Source: Mytilus galloprovincialis (lineage: Eukaryota > Mollusca > Bivalvia > Mytilida > Mytilidae). From it: DNA of 64,000 nt. Shown in pieces: positions 44,300 through 64,000 of the stretch. How positions within the stretch are numbered: position 1 is the stretch's first letter; the number at the start of each line of letters is the position of its first letter. A program made the position numbers and the translations under genes. A model generated the notes under the pieces. It did no database searches, was not told the DNA's origin, and saw only the letters and a list, made by a program, of their open reading frames with translations. The stretch is from contig NC_134843.1 of NCBI RefSeq assembly GCF_965363235.1, forward strand, positions 92,041,795 through 92,105,794, read 5' to 3'.

Positions 44300-47200
44300 A
44301 GAACAATACCCACAGAGTCTTCCGAGAGGGGGAAGATGAGATACATGCAATTGCGCAGGACCAAACGGTAACAGCTCAGCTTATCCAACGGACTTTGACT
44401 GGAACAACGGCTGAAATCAAGTGGCATTGTGGGAAGGTTTGCATGAACTTAAATGGTTTAACTTTAAAGATACATCAGATAAGAACTAATTATAAGTGCG
44501 GATCTGAGAAGCAACAGAGGAAACTCACAGTTAGCACTGATGAGACCAAGGAGGACCACAGACAGGAAGCACACTACATTGTTGGGGACCTTTTACCTAA
44601 TGAAGCTACTTAGATCAACATTAAGGAGGAGCGATGGAGTCAAAACCAACAGAAAACAGCGACACTACCTTCAACAGATAGCAGGAAAGAAAAGATACAA
44701 TGGCCAACAACAGATGCTAGGAGATGGGAGATAGTTGATGAAGACCTAGACAAGATATTAGATAACACGCTAACTGGAGATCTACAGAGGAAGATATCAT
44801 CATTGTCAACAATTGTACATTAAGCAGAATGACAAGAACGATTTTGATTTAGTAACACCAAAACCAGATAAGGCACTCAGGGTAACACCAAAACCAGAGA
44901 ATGCATGCACTTCGGATAACCTCAAAACCAGAGAAGGCACTCAGGGTAACACTCAAACCAGAGAAGCACTCAGGGTAACACCAAACATAACCGACGTCAA
45001 CAAGAAATACACTCAGAACCGAAATAAACGATGTAACAAAGCAGTATAGAAGAGCAAATTTAACGAGGAGAAAAAAGAAGGGTTAAATGAGCTAATATCA
45101 ATACTAAGGAAGAGATAAAACAATCTGCATACAGCAGAAAGAATCAGAAAAGCAAGGAGAGAAAGGGGAAAGAAGAGATCAATATGTGTTGCCAACCCAT
45201 ACAAGTTTACCAAAGCAACAATGGACGAAACAAAGGCGGGATCAGAAAAACTAAAAAGCAAAAAGAGGACGTAGGAAAACATCTAGCAGAGACACACAGC
45301 AACGAAATGCAGTGGGAACATCTAGGAAACTGCGAAAGGATAGAAAATGTGCCAGAACCAGAAATACCAATGAATAGCAAGGAACCATCATGGAAAGAAC
45401 TGTCATATGTAGTGAAGAAATTTAGCTATATATATATATAGGTCTGCGTCATCACCAGGACCAAATTGTAATATACCATATAAGGTATATTACAATTTTC
45501 CAAAGATTTTGAAAACACATGTGGAGGCTACTAAAAGTGATGTGGAGGAAAGGGAAGATACCATCATGTTGGTAGAAAGCAGGGGGTGTTTTATTCTAAA
45601 AGAAGAAAAATCAGAAGACCCCATGCACATAATATCGAACAATCTTTCTAAATGTAGAAGGAAAGGTCGTTTTGTCTATCATAGATAGAATGAGGACATC
45701 ATATATGACAGATAGCAACTATGTATACACTTCAGTACAGAGAGGCGTAGTACCAGGATTCTCAAGTTACATTGAACATACAAGTATCATTTCACAACTG
45801 ATCCAAGACACCAAAGCGATCAAGAAAGATCTTACAATAGTGTGGTAGTGTGGTAAGATTCGCCCAACGCCTTTCGTCCGCACATGCTGATACAGGAGTC
45901 ACTAGATCAGTACCATATTCCAAACCACTTCAAGCGAGTAATAAGAAGTTATCTCAGTGGTATTGAGCTCCGGTTTACAACCATATTCCAGACAACCTTA
46001 AGCCAGTAATAAAAAGTTATCTCAGTGGTATTGAGCTGCGGTTACAACAACATGGCAGAAACTACAAAAAAGGAATAGTTACTTGATGTACCATCTCAGT
46101 TATCTTTTTTTGTCATGGAAATGCATATGATTATAAATCTGGAGAGAGAGAAACTAGAGGCCCAAAACATCAACTAACATTAGGCAACCACCAAATAGAG
46201 GGTTCATGGACGATGTAACCATCACTACAGATGATACCTATGTCCAAGCTAGATGAGTATTAAAGGCCATGGACGAGACAGTTACATGGGCTATGATGGC
46301 TTTCAAGCCAAAGAAGTCAAGAGCTCTAATAATTATAAAATGGAAGAGCACATTCCAAGTTGAACTGAAGTTTCCATCGACAATTGACAATCCTACATGT
46401 ATCAAGTGCTTAGAAAAATGGTATGCTGACTTGTTAAGTGACAAGAAAAATATCAGGAGAATCGAACAACATATTTCAGAGGGAATGAGGAACATCGACA
46501 AGACAGGTCTACCAGGAAAATTAAAAGCATTGATATACCAACATGGACTCCTGCCAAGGATATCATGGCCTATTATAATTATGTTATACGAAATTACATT
46601 GACAACAGCTTGAAAAACCATCAACAGACATATAATGAAATGGTTAAGTGTTACCAAGAGGTCTAGTGAAAAATGTCTGACGGGCACCAGGACCGTGCAA
46701 GGTACGGACATACCAAATATAGTTATCCTATTACTTATACTAGTAATAAGAAAGAATTCAACAATACAAAACATCTGAACTTTTTTCAAGTAGTCACTGA
46801 ACCATAAAAATGAGGTCAAGGACATTGGACATTGGACTGACAGAAACTTCGTAATATGAGACATCTATATACAAAGTATGAAGCATCCAGGTATTCCACC
46901 TTCTAAAATATAAAGCTATTCATATGTCGAGCTTTCTGCGACAAAAATCGCAGGCTCGACAACATATATCAAAATCAAGTTTGTGAAGGAGAGGGAACTA
47001 TATCGAAAAGTAAACAGAACACATCAGGAATATAAAATCAGGCGAGACATTGACAGTTGAAAGTTGTTTTATGAAAAAAGCTGCAATTTCCTGACATTGT
47101 AAAAACCAACCAGACATGGTACTTTGGTCTTCCAGTAGTAAACAAATAGCAATTATAGAGCTGAAGGTTCTCTAAGTGGAGGGATATGGCGAAGCCAATG

Positions 47201-47410
47201 AAAAAAAGAGGACACAGCATGATTGACTGTTGACAGAGTGCAGAAATAGAGGATGGCAGGCATGATACTTTTTTGTTGAGTTTCGCATGCAGTCAGTGTG
47301 GATGTTGTTTTCTGCAATAGGAGTGACAGGCCGGTATAATAGAGCAGCAATTCAGAAGCTGTACCAAGCAGCAGAGAAGTGTCTTCATGGATATGGATCA
47401 AGAGAGAGAG
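44300..47410 (+). mobile_element. Decayed LINE with zinc finger and FMDD reverse transcriptase
   Basis: Coding remnants in order on the plus strand are: a zinc-finger-like segment (WHCGKVCMNLNGLTLKIHQI, 44422-44490), a linker with HLAETHSNEMQWEH (45270-45320), RT segments with VPGFSSYIEHTSIISQLIQD (45745-45815) and HIPNHFKRVIRSYLSGIELR (45925-45975), the catalytic FMDDVTITT (46205-46235), FKPKKSRALIIIKWKS (46305-46350), LPGKLKALIYQHGLLPRISW (46510-46570), and a C-terminal YNRAAIQKLYQAAEKC (47335-47385). This order is known from non-LTR elements of molluscs and fish. The frame is broken many times (stops and shifts), so this copy is dead. The antisense frame of 46238-46864 is a shadow of it. 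Confidence 0.65.
46925..46965. repeat. Solo terminal hairpin
   Basis: GTCGAGCTTTCTGCGA...TCGCAGGCTCGAC forms a long hairpin and resembles the end hairpin of the element at 20130-20965. Confidence 0.4.
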
Positions 47411-47524
47411 AGAGAGAGTAGTAGCTGGAAACCCACCACACATGCAGTAATTGATACCACTGTAATCCCCCATCCGGAGTGTAAAGAGCTATGGGTCGAA
47501 ACACATGAGGACATTGATAATGTT

Positions 47525-47580
47525 TGCAGACGAAACGCGTGTCTGGCGTATTGAATTATAATTGTGGTACCTTTGATAAC
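47525..47580 (+). mobile_element. Hammerhead repeat, 3' half only
   Basis: Begins inside the ribozyme at GACGAAACGCGTGTCTGGCG and runs through GTGGTACCTTTGATAAC. The core CTGATGA half is missing. Confidence 0.55.
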
Positions 47581-47734
47581 ATTTTAACCCAATGGGTTGA
47601 TGGCACTACTGGTGGACATTTCGTCCCCGAGGGTATCACCAGCCCAGTAGTTAGCACTTCGGTGTTGACATGAATATCAATTATATGGTCACTTTTTATA
47701 AATTTCCTGATTACAAAACTTTTATCCCAGTAGT

Positions 47735-47915
47735 ATATTACCTTATCCGTATTTGGCACAAGTTTTTGGAATTTTGGGTCCTACATGCTCTTCAACTTAG
47801 TACTTGTTTGTCTTTTAACTGTTTTGATCTGAGCGTCACTGGCGAGTCTTATGTAGACAAAACGCGCGTCTAGCGTATTAAATTATAAGCCTGGTCCCTT
47901 TGATAACTATTTGCA
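47735..47915 (+). mobile_element. Hammerhead-bearing repeat, full-length decayed copy
   Basis: Full-length unit with CCGTATTTGGCACAAGTTTT, the ribozyme at 47831-47874 and the end CCCTTTGATAACTATT. The core reads CTGGCGA and the GAAA is AAAA, so two invariant bases are lost. Confidence 0.6.
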
Positions 47916-47989
47916 GTAATCCACCAGTACTGTATGTAAGTAATCAAAACATCAATTTAATTTGAGTTTTGCAGAAGTTATTGAATTCT

Positions 47990-48400
47990 GACCATTTCTA
48001 TTGTACTGTAAAAGACACCTTGTGTACACATCCTATCTTCTAAGGTTATATGTTTGAATGATTTTTTCTAAATCAAATGGCTTCTCGTTTAAGGTCATGT
48101 TTTTAATGTGAATAATTTCATACTGATTGGGATTGTCATCATGTTTAGTTGCCCACATTAAATTGAAAACCTTGTTAAACTGCTGTGGCAGTTGTTAGAT
48201 TTTGATCATTTGGGCCTTTTGCATCATGACACTTTGTGACGCTACATCTTCTAGACAATGGGATTGGAAGCTTTGATACGATTTCTTTTATTGTGTAGTC
48301 AGGAAATGAATTGTGTCTTTTGTGTAGTTGACCATACAATATTGCCATTTTATGACATTTTTTGCAGTAGTTATGAGACTTCAACCATGTTTGGCTAACT
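47990..48400 (-). pseudogene. Unrecognised coding remnant
   Basis: The minus strand has a clean stretch KCHKMAILYGQLHKRHNSFP through LSRRCSVTKCHDAKGPNDQN (48384-48175) and, in another frame further on, HDDNPNQYEIIHIKNMTLNE through EKIIQTYNLRR and a stop (about 48155-48040). The composition and consistent strand suggest a former C-terminal coding region, probably of a mobile element, now frame-broken. I do not recognise the family. Confidence 0.4.
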
Positions 48401-48599
48401 AGCAGATTTCAAACCTTGTATGCTAGTTTTGCTGACCAACTGTCATTTTTCACAGTACACTTTTCATGAACTAATTTTGTAGGTCATCAAGTGCAGTTGA
48501 CCATAGAATATCTGATTTTTATTTTTGTTGCACTAGTTTTAACTTGTGTTTTTTTTTTTACTTAGTTCACTTTTCTTGCATGTAATAAATGATTTGATG

Positions 48600-49322
48600 T
48601 GACAGCTTGTTTTAGGTGTATGAACAAATCTTTCAAAGAACCCCAAGGATTCAATTTTTGTTGAAATAAAACAAAGTTTAATTTTGGACCCCGATTTGGA
48701 CCAACTTGAAAACTGGGCCCATAATCAAAAATCTAAGTACATGTTTAGATTCAGCATATCAAAGATCCCCAAAAATTCAATTTTTGTTAAATTCAAACTA
48801 AGTTTAATTTTGGACCCTTTGGACCTTAATGTAGACCAATTTGAAAACGGGACCAAAAATTAAGAATCTAGATAAACGGTTAGATTCGGCATATCAAAGA
48901 ACCCCAATTATTCAATTTTTGATGAAATCAAACAAAGTTTAATTTTGGACCCTTTTTGGCCCCTAATTCCTAAATTGTTAAAACCAAAACTCCCAAAATC
49001 AATTCCAACCTTCCTTTTGTGTTTATAAACCTTGTGTTTAAATTTAGATTTCTATTTACTTATACTAAAGTTATTGTGCGAAAACCAAGAAAAATGCTTA
49101 TTTGGGCCCTTTTTTGGCCCCTAATTCCTAAACTGTTGGGACCAAAACTCCCAAAATCAATCCCAACCTTCCTTTTGTGGTCATAAACCTTGTGTTTAAA
49201 TTTCATAGATTTCTATTAACTTAAATTAAAGTTATAATGCGAAAACCAATGTGTCTTCGGACAACGACGACGCCAATATATGACCAAATATTTTTCAATT
49301 TTTGCGGTCGTATAAAAATTCC
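48600..49322 (+). mobile_element. Repeat with two kinds of internal tandem units
   Basis: Three units of about 120 bp (marked AAAGTTTAATTTTGGACCC near 48673, 48792 and 48934) are followed by two of about 140 bp (marked GGCCCCTAATTCCTAAA, 48958 and 49115), then GGACAACGACGACGCC and a GGTCGTATAAAAATT end. There is no coding frame. Same modular plan as the composite repeat. Confidence 0.6.
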
Positions 49323-49349
49323 TCAACTTTGTAACTTATTCAGCCTTCC

Positions 49350-49430
49350 AGAAGATGTGGTATGATTGCCAATGAGACAATTCTCCACAAGAAACCAAAT
49401 GACACAGAAATTAACAGCTATAGACCACTG
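49350..49430 (+). repeat. SINE-like repeat A head fragment
   Basis: GATGTGGTATGATTGCCAAT, then AACCAAATGACACAGAAATT, then CTATAGACCACTGTAC; the rest is missing. Similar head fragments lie at 1030-1100 (plus) and 16845-16905 (minus). Confidence 0.5.
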
Positions 49431-50573
49431 TACAACATTCATCTTACAGAAAAGTATCCTTTTTCCCAACCATAAAACCAGGAGTCCATTTAAGGGATTT
49501 AATGGAGGTCTAGTAGGGCAGAGAAAAACATCCAATGTTAGATTTATAAAATATTTAATTTCAGTCTGTTTGAAAAAACTTAAGAATTTAACTTAGAATC
49601 ACACATGAATAAATAATGATAAATCATGATGCCTATCCCAAGCAATGAAGAGAACATTACAAACAAGAAATCTATTCAAAGGCCATTATCTGTATGTCGT
49701 CTTGACACCTTTAGACATGTTAGACAATAACAATGTGCCAATCCCACCACACCTTATGTGTGATCTTACATATAGTTTGTTTACATAATTAAGCAATTTT
49801 AAAATACAACACCTGGTTTGTGACAAATTTCTACATTATCTGATTATATGTAATAATGTGAGGAGAAGTACATGAATACATTTCTGTCATTTTTCTTCTG
49901 AAATTCATCTTTTATCTAAATCTAAACCATAAAAAAAATCTGAAGAATGACAATTGTTTGTGCAGAGTGACAGTAAACATTTCTCCGATACTACCTTGAT
50001 TAGGTAAAAACAACATTTCTACAAATCGTACCATTTGTTTATAACTATCTTTATAGAATAAAACGTTAAATACAGAAATACGTTTATTTTTGTAGTTTTT
50101 TAGTTTGGAAATAACGGAAAAAGATAAAGCTCAGACATCATCTTGCTCTCCTAATAAATACTACGAGATTTTAAGCGATGACCGAACCAATACTCAGGAA
50201 ATAATTGAACATCTATCTGTTTATTACACTCATTCTTTTTAAACAATTAGCCACTTTACAGATTCATAAACAGATACAACAGTGGCTGTTCTTGTCGGTA
50301 GACTGATTATGCTATTGCAAATTAAAAAAAACACATGCATAGGGACTTTTAAAGAAACAAACAAATGAATAATTTTTGATAATTAAACAGACAATAATTT
50401 TATAAAAGACTGAAATATTACATCAATATTTTACATGTACATCTTTTATTTATCATAGCTTTCAAATGAATGTATTGTCGTTTCTCAGTTTATATAAAAA
50501 CATCATTTATAAAATTTATATTTACAATAGAATGTTTAAGGTGTGACAGTACATATATTACTGATGAGTCTCA
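49431..50573. other. Gene-free stretch
   Basis: AT-rich, no repeats or frames recognised; probably the 3' UTR and flank of the minus-strand exon at 50574-50825. Confidence 0.4.
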
Positions 50574-50825
50574 TCATTGTCTTTTCTTCTTGGCATACCA
50601 CTCAAATGTGAAATACAAACTTTCTGGCATGCTCGGTATTGTTGGATAAAACTTATATGCTAAGGAAATAGCCATCTCTGTATGAGGGTGTTCATGACAA
50701 TACAACTTCATCAATTCTTCAAGCGATTTTGGGGATTTATCTTGATCATGTACCCTCAATCCATAAAAAATCCAAGAATGAATGAAGACTTCCTTACTTG
50801 TGTGAATTTTACAACCAAAATGAAC
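50574..50825 (-). CDS. Terminal exon of an unrecognised gene
   Basis: After a CTATAG acceptor the minus strand is open for 83 codons in phase 0 and ends in TGA at 50576-50574. The peptide begins VHFGCKIHTSKEVFIHSW, is rich in aromatic and His residues, and ends in a basic AKKKRQ tail. I do not recognise the family. No upstream partner exon is evident between 50826 and 55006, where the HECT ligase ends on the same strand, so it may be a distant exon, an alternative 3' exon or a decayed gene piece. Base composition is richer in GC than the flanks, which fits coding sequence. Confidence 0.5.
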   Translation of the reverse strand, partial: VHFGCKIHTSKEVFIHSWIFYGLRVHDQDKSPKSLEELMKLYCHEHPHTEMAISLAYKFYPTIPSMPESLYFTFEWYAKKKRQ

Positions 50826-53800
50826 CTATAGAGAGGAGTGTTATAAATTCAAAGTACCAACAGATCACACAACTATAGTAATAGTCTAAAACACCTATAT
50901 TTATCCATATCATAATAACAAAAGCTCATTAAAAAAGAATAAAGTTCTTTATATATAGGTAGCTTTTAAAACAATTACTTTTAAAATAATTTATAATTAC
51001 AATAATGGCTTTGCCTTCATATTTACTCAGCCATTAACATTATTTATTACCATTTAAGCATATCGTATGACAGAGGAGGCATTTATAAAATAGGAAAAAT
51101 CATAAAACTTTTAAGATTTTTTTAATGGGGGAGAAGCAATTTCCAAAAAATGTGGCCTACTGATACATCAACCTAAAGCAGCAATATTAATAGTTGCCTT
51201 TCCTGAAGACAAACAATTGTTAATGGAATGGTCCAAAGCAGATTGTTATAAAGCTACGAAATGTTCTCCTGACAATAAAACAATACAGATCTGTCAGTTA
51301 CTAAGACAAGGGCAGACAAATATAAGCAAAGATTTATGTATGCATGACTATAGCATCATTCAAATTTAAAATTTATAATAAATTATTCATGGTTATTTAA
51401 AGTATATAAAGTAAAGGAGAATAATTGAATGAATTTTAAAATGTTGTTTTTTCAGTAAATGTTGCATAACCAAGAAAGCACAATAAACATTTTAGTTTTT
51501 GAAAGTTTCAAATGAAATACTGTCTACAATATTTTCATGATAACTTCACATTAAACTGTAATATTTATACTGTTTCAACTGCCTTTTGGATGTTACAAGA
51601 CACTGTATGTGAACTGTGTTTTTCAAGAGCAATGCAACATTTTACAAGAAAGAATAACCCTTCAAACTTCAAAATAACATTCATGATATTATGATATATA
51701 CAATGATCAGATACAAGTATCTATTTACAAATCACAATTAAATACAACTGTTCATTCATGTATTACAATTCAGATGACATTTGAAGCACATCATTTCAAC
51801 AAATGTAAAATGTGCAGACAACAAAGAAATTTCAGTTTTCCTGTTGTAAGAGAGAGCACATACATATCAAACTGCACATTTTCTAAGAGTAAATACAAAT
51901 ATATTTAAAATTTTCTTACTTAATGAAACTCAATTAAATTCGCTGACAAATGCAATTAATTTGTTTTATAAAAAAAAAGTTAGAAAATGACTTGATTTTA
52001 ATTAGAAGCATAAGAATGTTAAAAGAAAATACAAAATTCATTAGAGGCAGAGGACAAATTAAATTCCCCCATAACATTAAGCCAATATCAAACATTTAAG
52101 TACATAAAACTGTACTCTACTCCAATAAATAATCTACACATGTAGTCAATGTACCCAAGCAAGAAAGGAACACAAACCATTGCATGTTAGTAATAAAGTT
52201 CTGTACCTATATAAGAAATGAGATTGTATTTAGTGGTCTCAGTTTGGAGGATTTCCTAAATATTTGATGTTAATAAATATTGGGTAGATCTTATTATAGT
52301 TATCCATCTGTCAAACCTCAACTGTAATGCATCACAACAATCTTGACAATGCCATTCACCCAACAACGTTTTTATTTTTCCTTTTCCAAATGTCAACTTC
52401 ATTAACAAGTTTCACCTCTTTATACAAACAAAATCATAGTGTTCATGTGCTCTAATGAAACATTACCACAGCTCACTAGTTTTAACAATTGTGTAGTAAC
52501 ATTACAATAAATCTGTGAATCAACAACTATTGGTAAAATATTTTGTATGAAATGTTTTTGTATTCCTTTCCTGTTAAGGTTATGCCCATGAAATCTCTAT
52601 CACAAACTAAGCATGATATGTGGGAACAAAGAAAATCAATCATATCCTAAATCTAAAACAAAATCATAACCTCAATTAGTTCGTTATGTTGGAAGATGTC
52701 AAATTTTCTGGAGTATTTATTTAATGAATATACAAATCAATTTGCACTCATTACAAGCATCTTGTTAGTTATGCCGAGACACAAGGAAGTAGGTCATAGA
52801 ATAATCAATTTGTATTTCTACCTATTTTGTTTCAACAGAGTGTTGTTACATGCTGTTTACTTCTCTGAACAAATATTTATTATAACTTCAACTGTCAAGT
52901 TTTAAATTCTCCATATTGTTGCACATTTGTGTATTTGAAGTAAAATTTGAGAAAAACACAACAAAACTCCATACAACATATGCTAATTCAGAATTAAAAT
53001 GTAAACAACCAAAGCAACTTCATGCATTAAAATAAGCCAATTAAACATGCAATAATGCAAAATAATGGGTAAATTTATCATATAAAAGGTAGTTTTATGT
53101 TGCCAAAAACTTATAATTGACAAAAGTCTTTTGGACTATAAATAGGTGTAATTCTTTTCATAAATCTATTATTTATTTTCTACATGATCTCATACTGACA
53201 GACGTCACATCCTCATTCAGATAACATTCATGCAAAGAACAAAACAATGAAACACACCTAGTACAACTTAAAAGAAGAGTAAATTACACAGTTTTCTAAG
53301 CTTTCTTTATGTAGTTTTAAAAAGCTATGTACAATATATGTATATATATATTTTTTAAACAACAACATAACAAAACAAAACCTATCTGACTTCAACTAAA
53401 CTAACTTACTAATAAAATCATGAATCTGTTAATGCAGTAATTATGTTTTTTTCCCCAGTTCTAGTTCTATACAGTTCATGTATACTACAAATTTCAATCA
53501 AACATTTGATTTTTATCTTTTTTTCATATTGATCTCAGAATTCAGACATGTATAAAAGTTGAAAATCTATACCATTGAGAATGTGAAATTTTATTAGAAA
53601 TTATAATTTTTCTCTGTTCTAAATTTTATGTCAACAAAAATAATTAATAATACATAAATACAAAGTTCTGGAAATGATTCCTTTATCGATAACTACAAAA
53701 ATGTCATGCAACTTACATAATTCTTCAAACAAAATTGAAAGAAAAGAAAAAAATTAACTATGATTGAGGAGTAAAAGTGCACTATATCATAGATCTGTCA

Positions 53801-55006
53801 TGCAAAGGTTTTCTACGTCTTTACATAATCATTGTCAACGGCTGTGTTCAATTATACAACAAAATCAGATGATGCAATTCAAAAATTTATTTGGAAAAAA
53901 GACTTTCTTAATCTTTGGAAAATCTCAATTAAAATATAACATTTTAGCAGCAAGTCTGCCCATGGAGACTGAAACCCCAATTAAAAGCATGCAACACCAT
54001 ATTTACATAGTAAAACAAATTTGATCATGATCTGACTAGCTGTTCTGTATAGTTGAAGTTAGATAAGACAACAATAATTAACAATTAAGATCACAGAAAT
54101 GTAGAGGTTACAACCATTATCATGATTATTCCACCAATCAGAATCATTTAGAACTAGTATCCCACAATTCTCTATAATTTTTTTTACTACTTTCTGTTTC
54201 TATTTTTATATCAATTATTAATTAAAAGAAATAAAACATGGGATAATTTTTGCAAATTAACTGGTTCAAGCACTTGGAAAAGGCACCTTGTAAATACTTG
54301 TTAATGAAATGAAATAAAATTTTAATATTACCTGAGAGAAAGAATCAGCAGTTAATAAAGGAAGTCACAATATATAAAGCCTGATGAGACTTACAAAACT
54401 AGCTCCTTTAATTTTAATCAGAAACCGCGAGGAAAGGCTTACAAGCAAACCAGTTTGAGTTTAGCAAGTACATAATTGTGACAAAGCAGTACTAAACAAT
54501 CCTAATTAGCAGAATAATATGAATAATCTGATATTTCTACCAAATCAGACTATATTTCCTTGTATTTTTACAACCAAGATCAACCATACAATATTATCCT
54601 AAAGCTCAGTAGAAATATTAGGATTTGAACAACACAGGTTAACTACAACAAAATATGAAATATACAAATTGTATGTTTATTATTAACCCCAAAAGAAAAG
54701 TGTGAAAACATCCATTCTGAATTGCTCAGCTTTTTCTCTATGTTAATTTAAGTTATATCAAATTGTCAAAAGAATAGTTTTCAAAGTTGAAAAAAACCCA
54801 AATCAATTGAATTTATAAACTAAATGCCACATAAATCACAGAGAACTGTTTACTATACTATAGAAATAAGTCTTATTTAAGGTACACATATGGAATCATA
54901 CAACTACTATGCACAGAAATACAAGAAAATAGGTCTTTGGTTTTTGGCTTGTGCCTCTAACATTAAATTGTTTACAATGTTTAAGAAAGACTATGAGTTC
55001 CTTTTC
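50826..55006. other. Long AT-rich stretch downstream of the HECT ligase
   Basis: There are 4.2 kb with no named repeats, unlike the rest of the window, and no splice-supported exons. It could be a long 3' UTR of the HECT ligase (minus strand) or an intron leading to the exon at 50574-50825. Absence of the common interspersed repeats favours transcribed UTR; this is inference. Confidence 0.4.
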
Positions 55007-63926
<8,920 letters not shown>

Positions 63927-64000
63927 CTGAAATAAAAAAGAATATAGTTTTAGGAGATGAAAAGCATTATCATGATCATATTCATATAACCTGGAAGAAA

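Noticed and set aside
46238-46864. 208-codon open frame on the minus strand
   Set aside because: Antisense shadow of the decayed LINE reverse transcriptase (FMDD and KPKKSR are on the plus strand).

Overview
The window is AT-rich, intron-rich animal DNA. It holds three recognisable host genes in a sea of short interspersed repeats, and the best reading is a bivalve mollusc, probably a mussel. The basis is the gene style (short exons, kilobase introns), protein sequences close to animal families, and the type of repeats: hammerhead-ribozyme repeats, elements with internal tandem units plus a GACGAC microsatellite and hairpin end, and CR1/L2-like LINEs. The species assignment is inference.

Layout. 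(1) 3627-15910, plus strand: an eight-exon gene reconstructed here by splice phase. It codes for two B-box zinc fingers, a short acidic linker and two tandem SH2 domains (399 residues). Each SH2 domain is coded by three phase-1 exons. Further phase-compatible exons and a poly(A) signal lie at 18028-18492. (2) 25438-28280, minus strand: a riboflavin transporter of the SLC52 family in two coding exons. (3) 55007-63926, minus strand: nine 3' exons of a WWP1/ITCH/Su(dx)-type NEDD4-family ubiquitin ligase, covering essentially the whole HECT domain; the C2/WW part lies beyond the right edge. An unrecognised terminal exon sits at 50574-50825 on the minus strand.

Between the genes lie mobile elements: a CR1-like LINE with an undisturbed endonuclease/reverse-transcriptase frame (38421-41440) inside a 4.5-kb inverted-repeat element; a decayed LINE with an FMDD reverse transcriptase (44300-47410); a BEL/Pao-like fossil near 35.2 kb; three copies of a composite repeat with 500-bp internal units; several MITEs with target duplications; and several copies of a hammerhead-ribozyme repeat (retrozyme), one a two-unit tandem and one with an intact catalytic core.

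The B-box/SH2 protein would link a TRIM-like zinc-binding head to phosphotyrosine readers, and the HECT ligase attaches ubiquitin. Nothing in the sequence shows that the three genes work together. The most interesting items are the B-box plus tandem-SH2 architecture and the retrozyme/hammerhead set.
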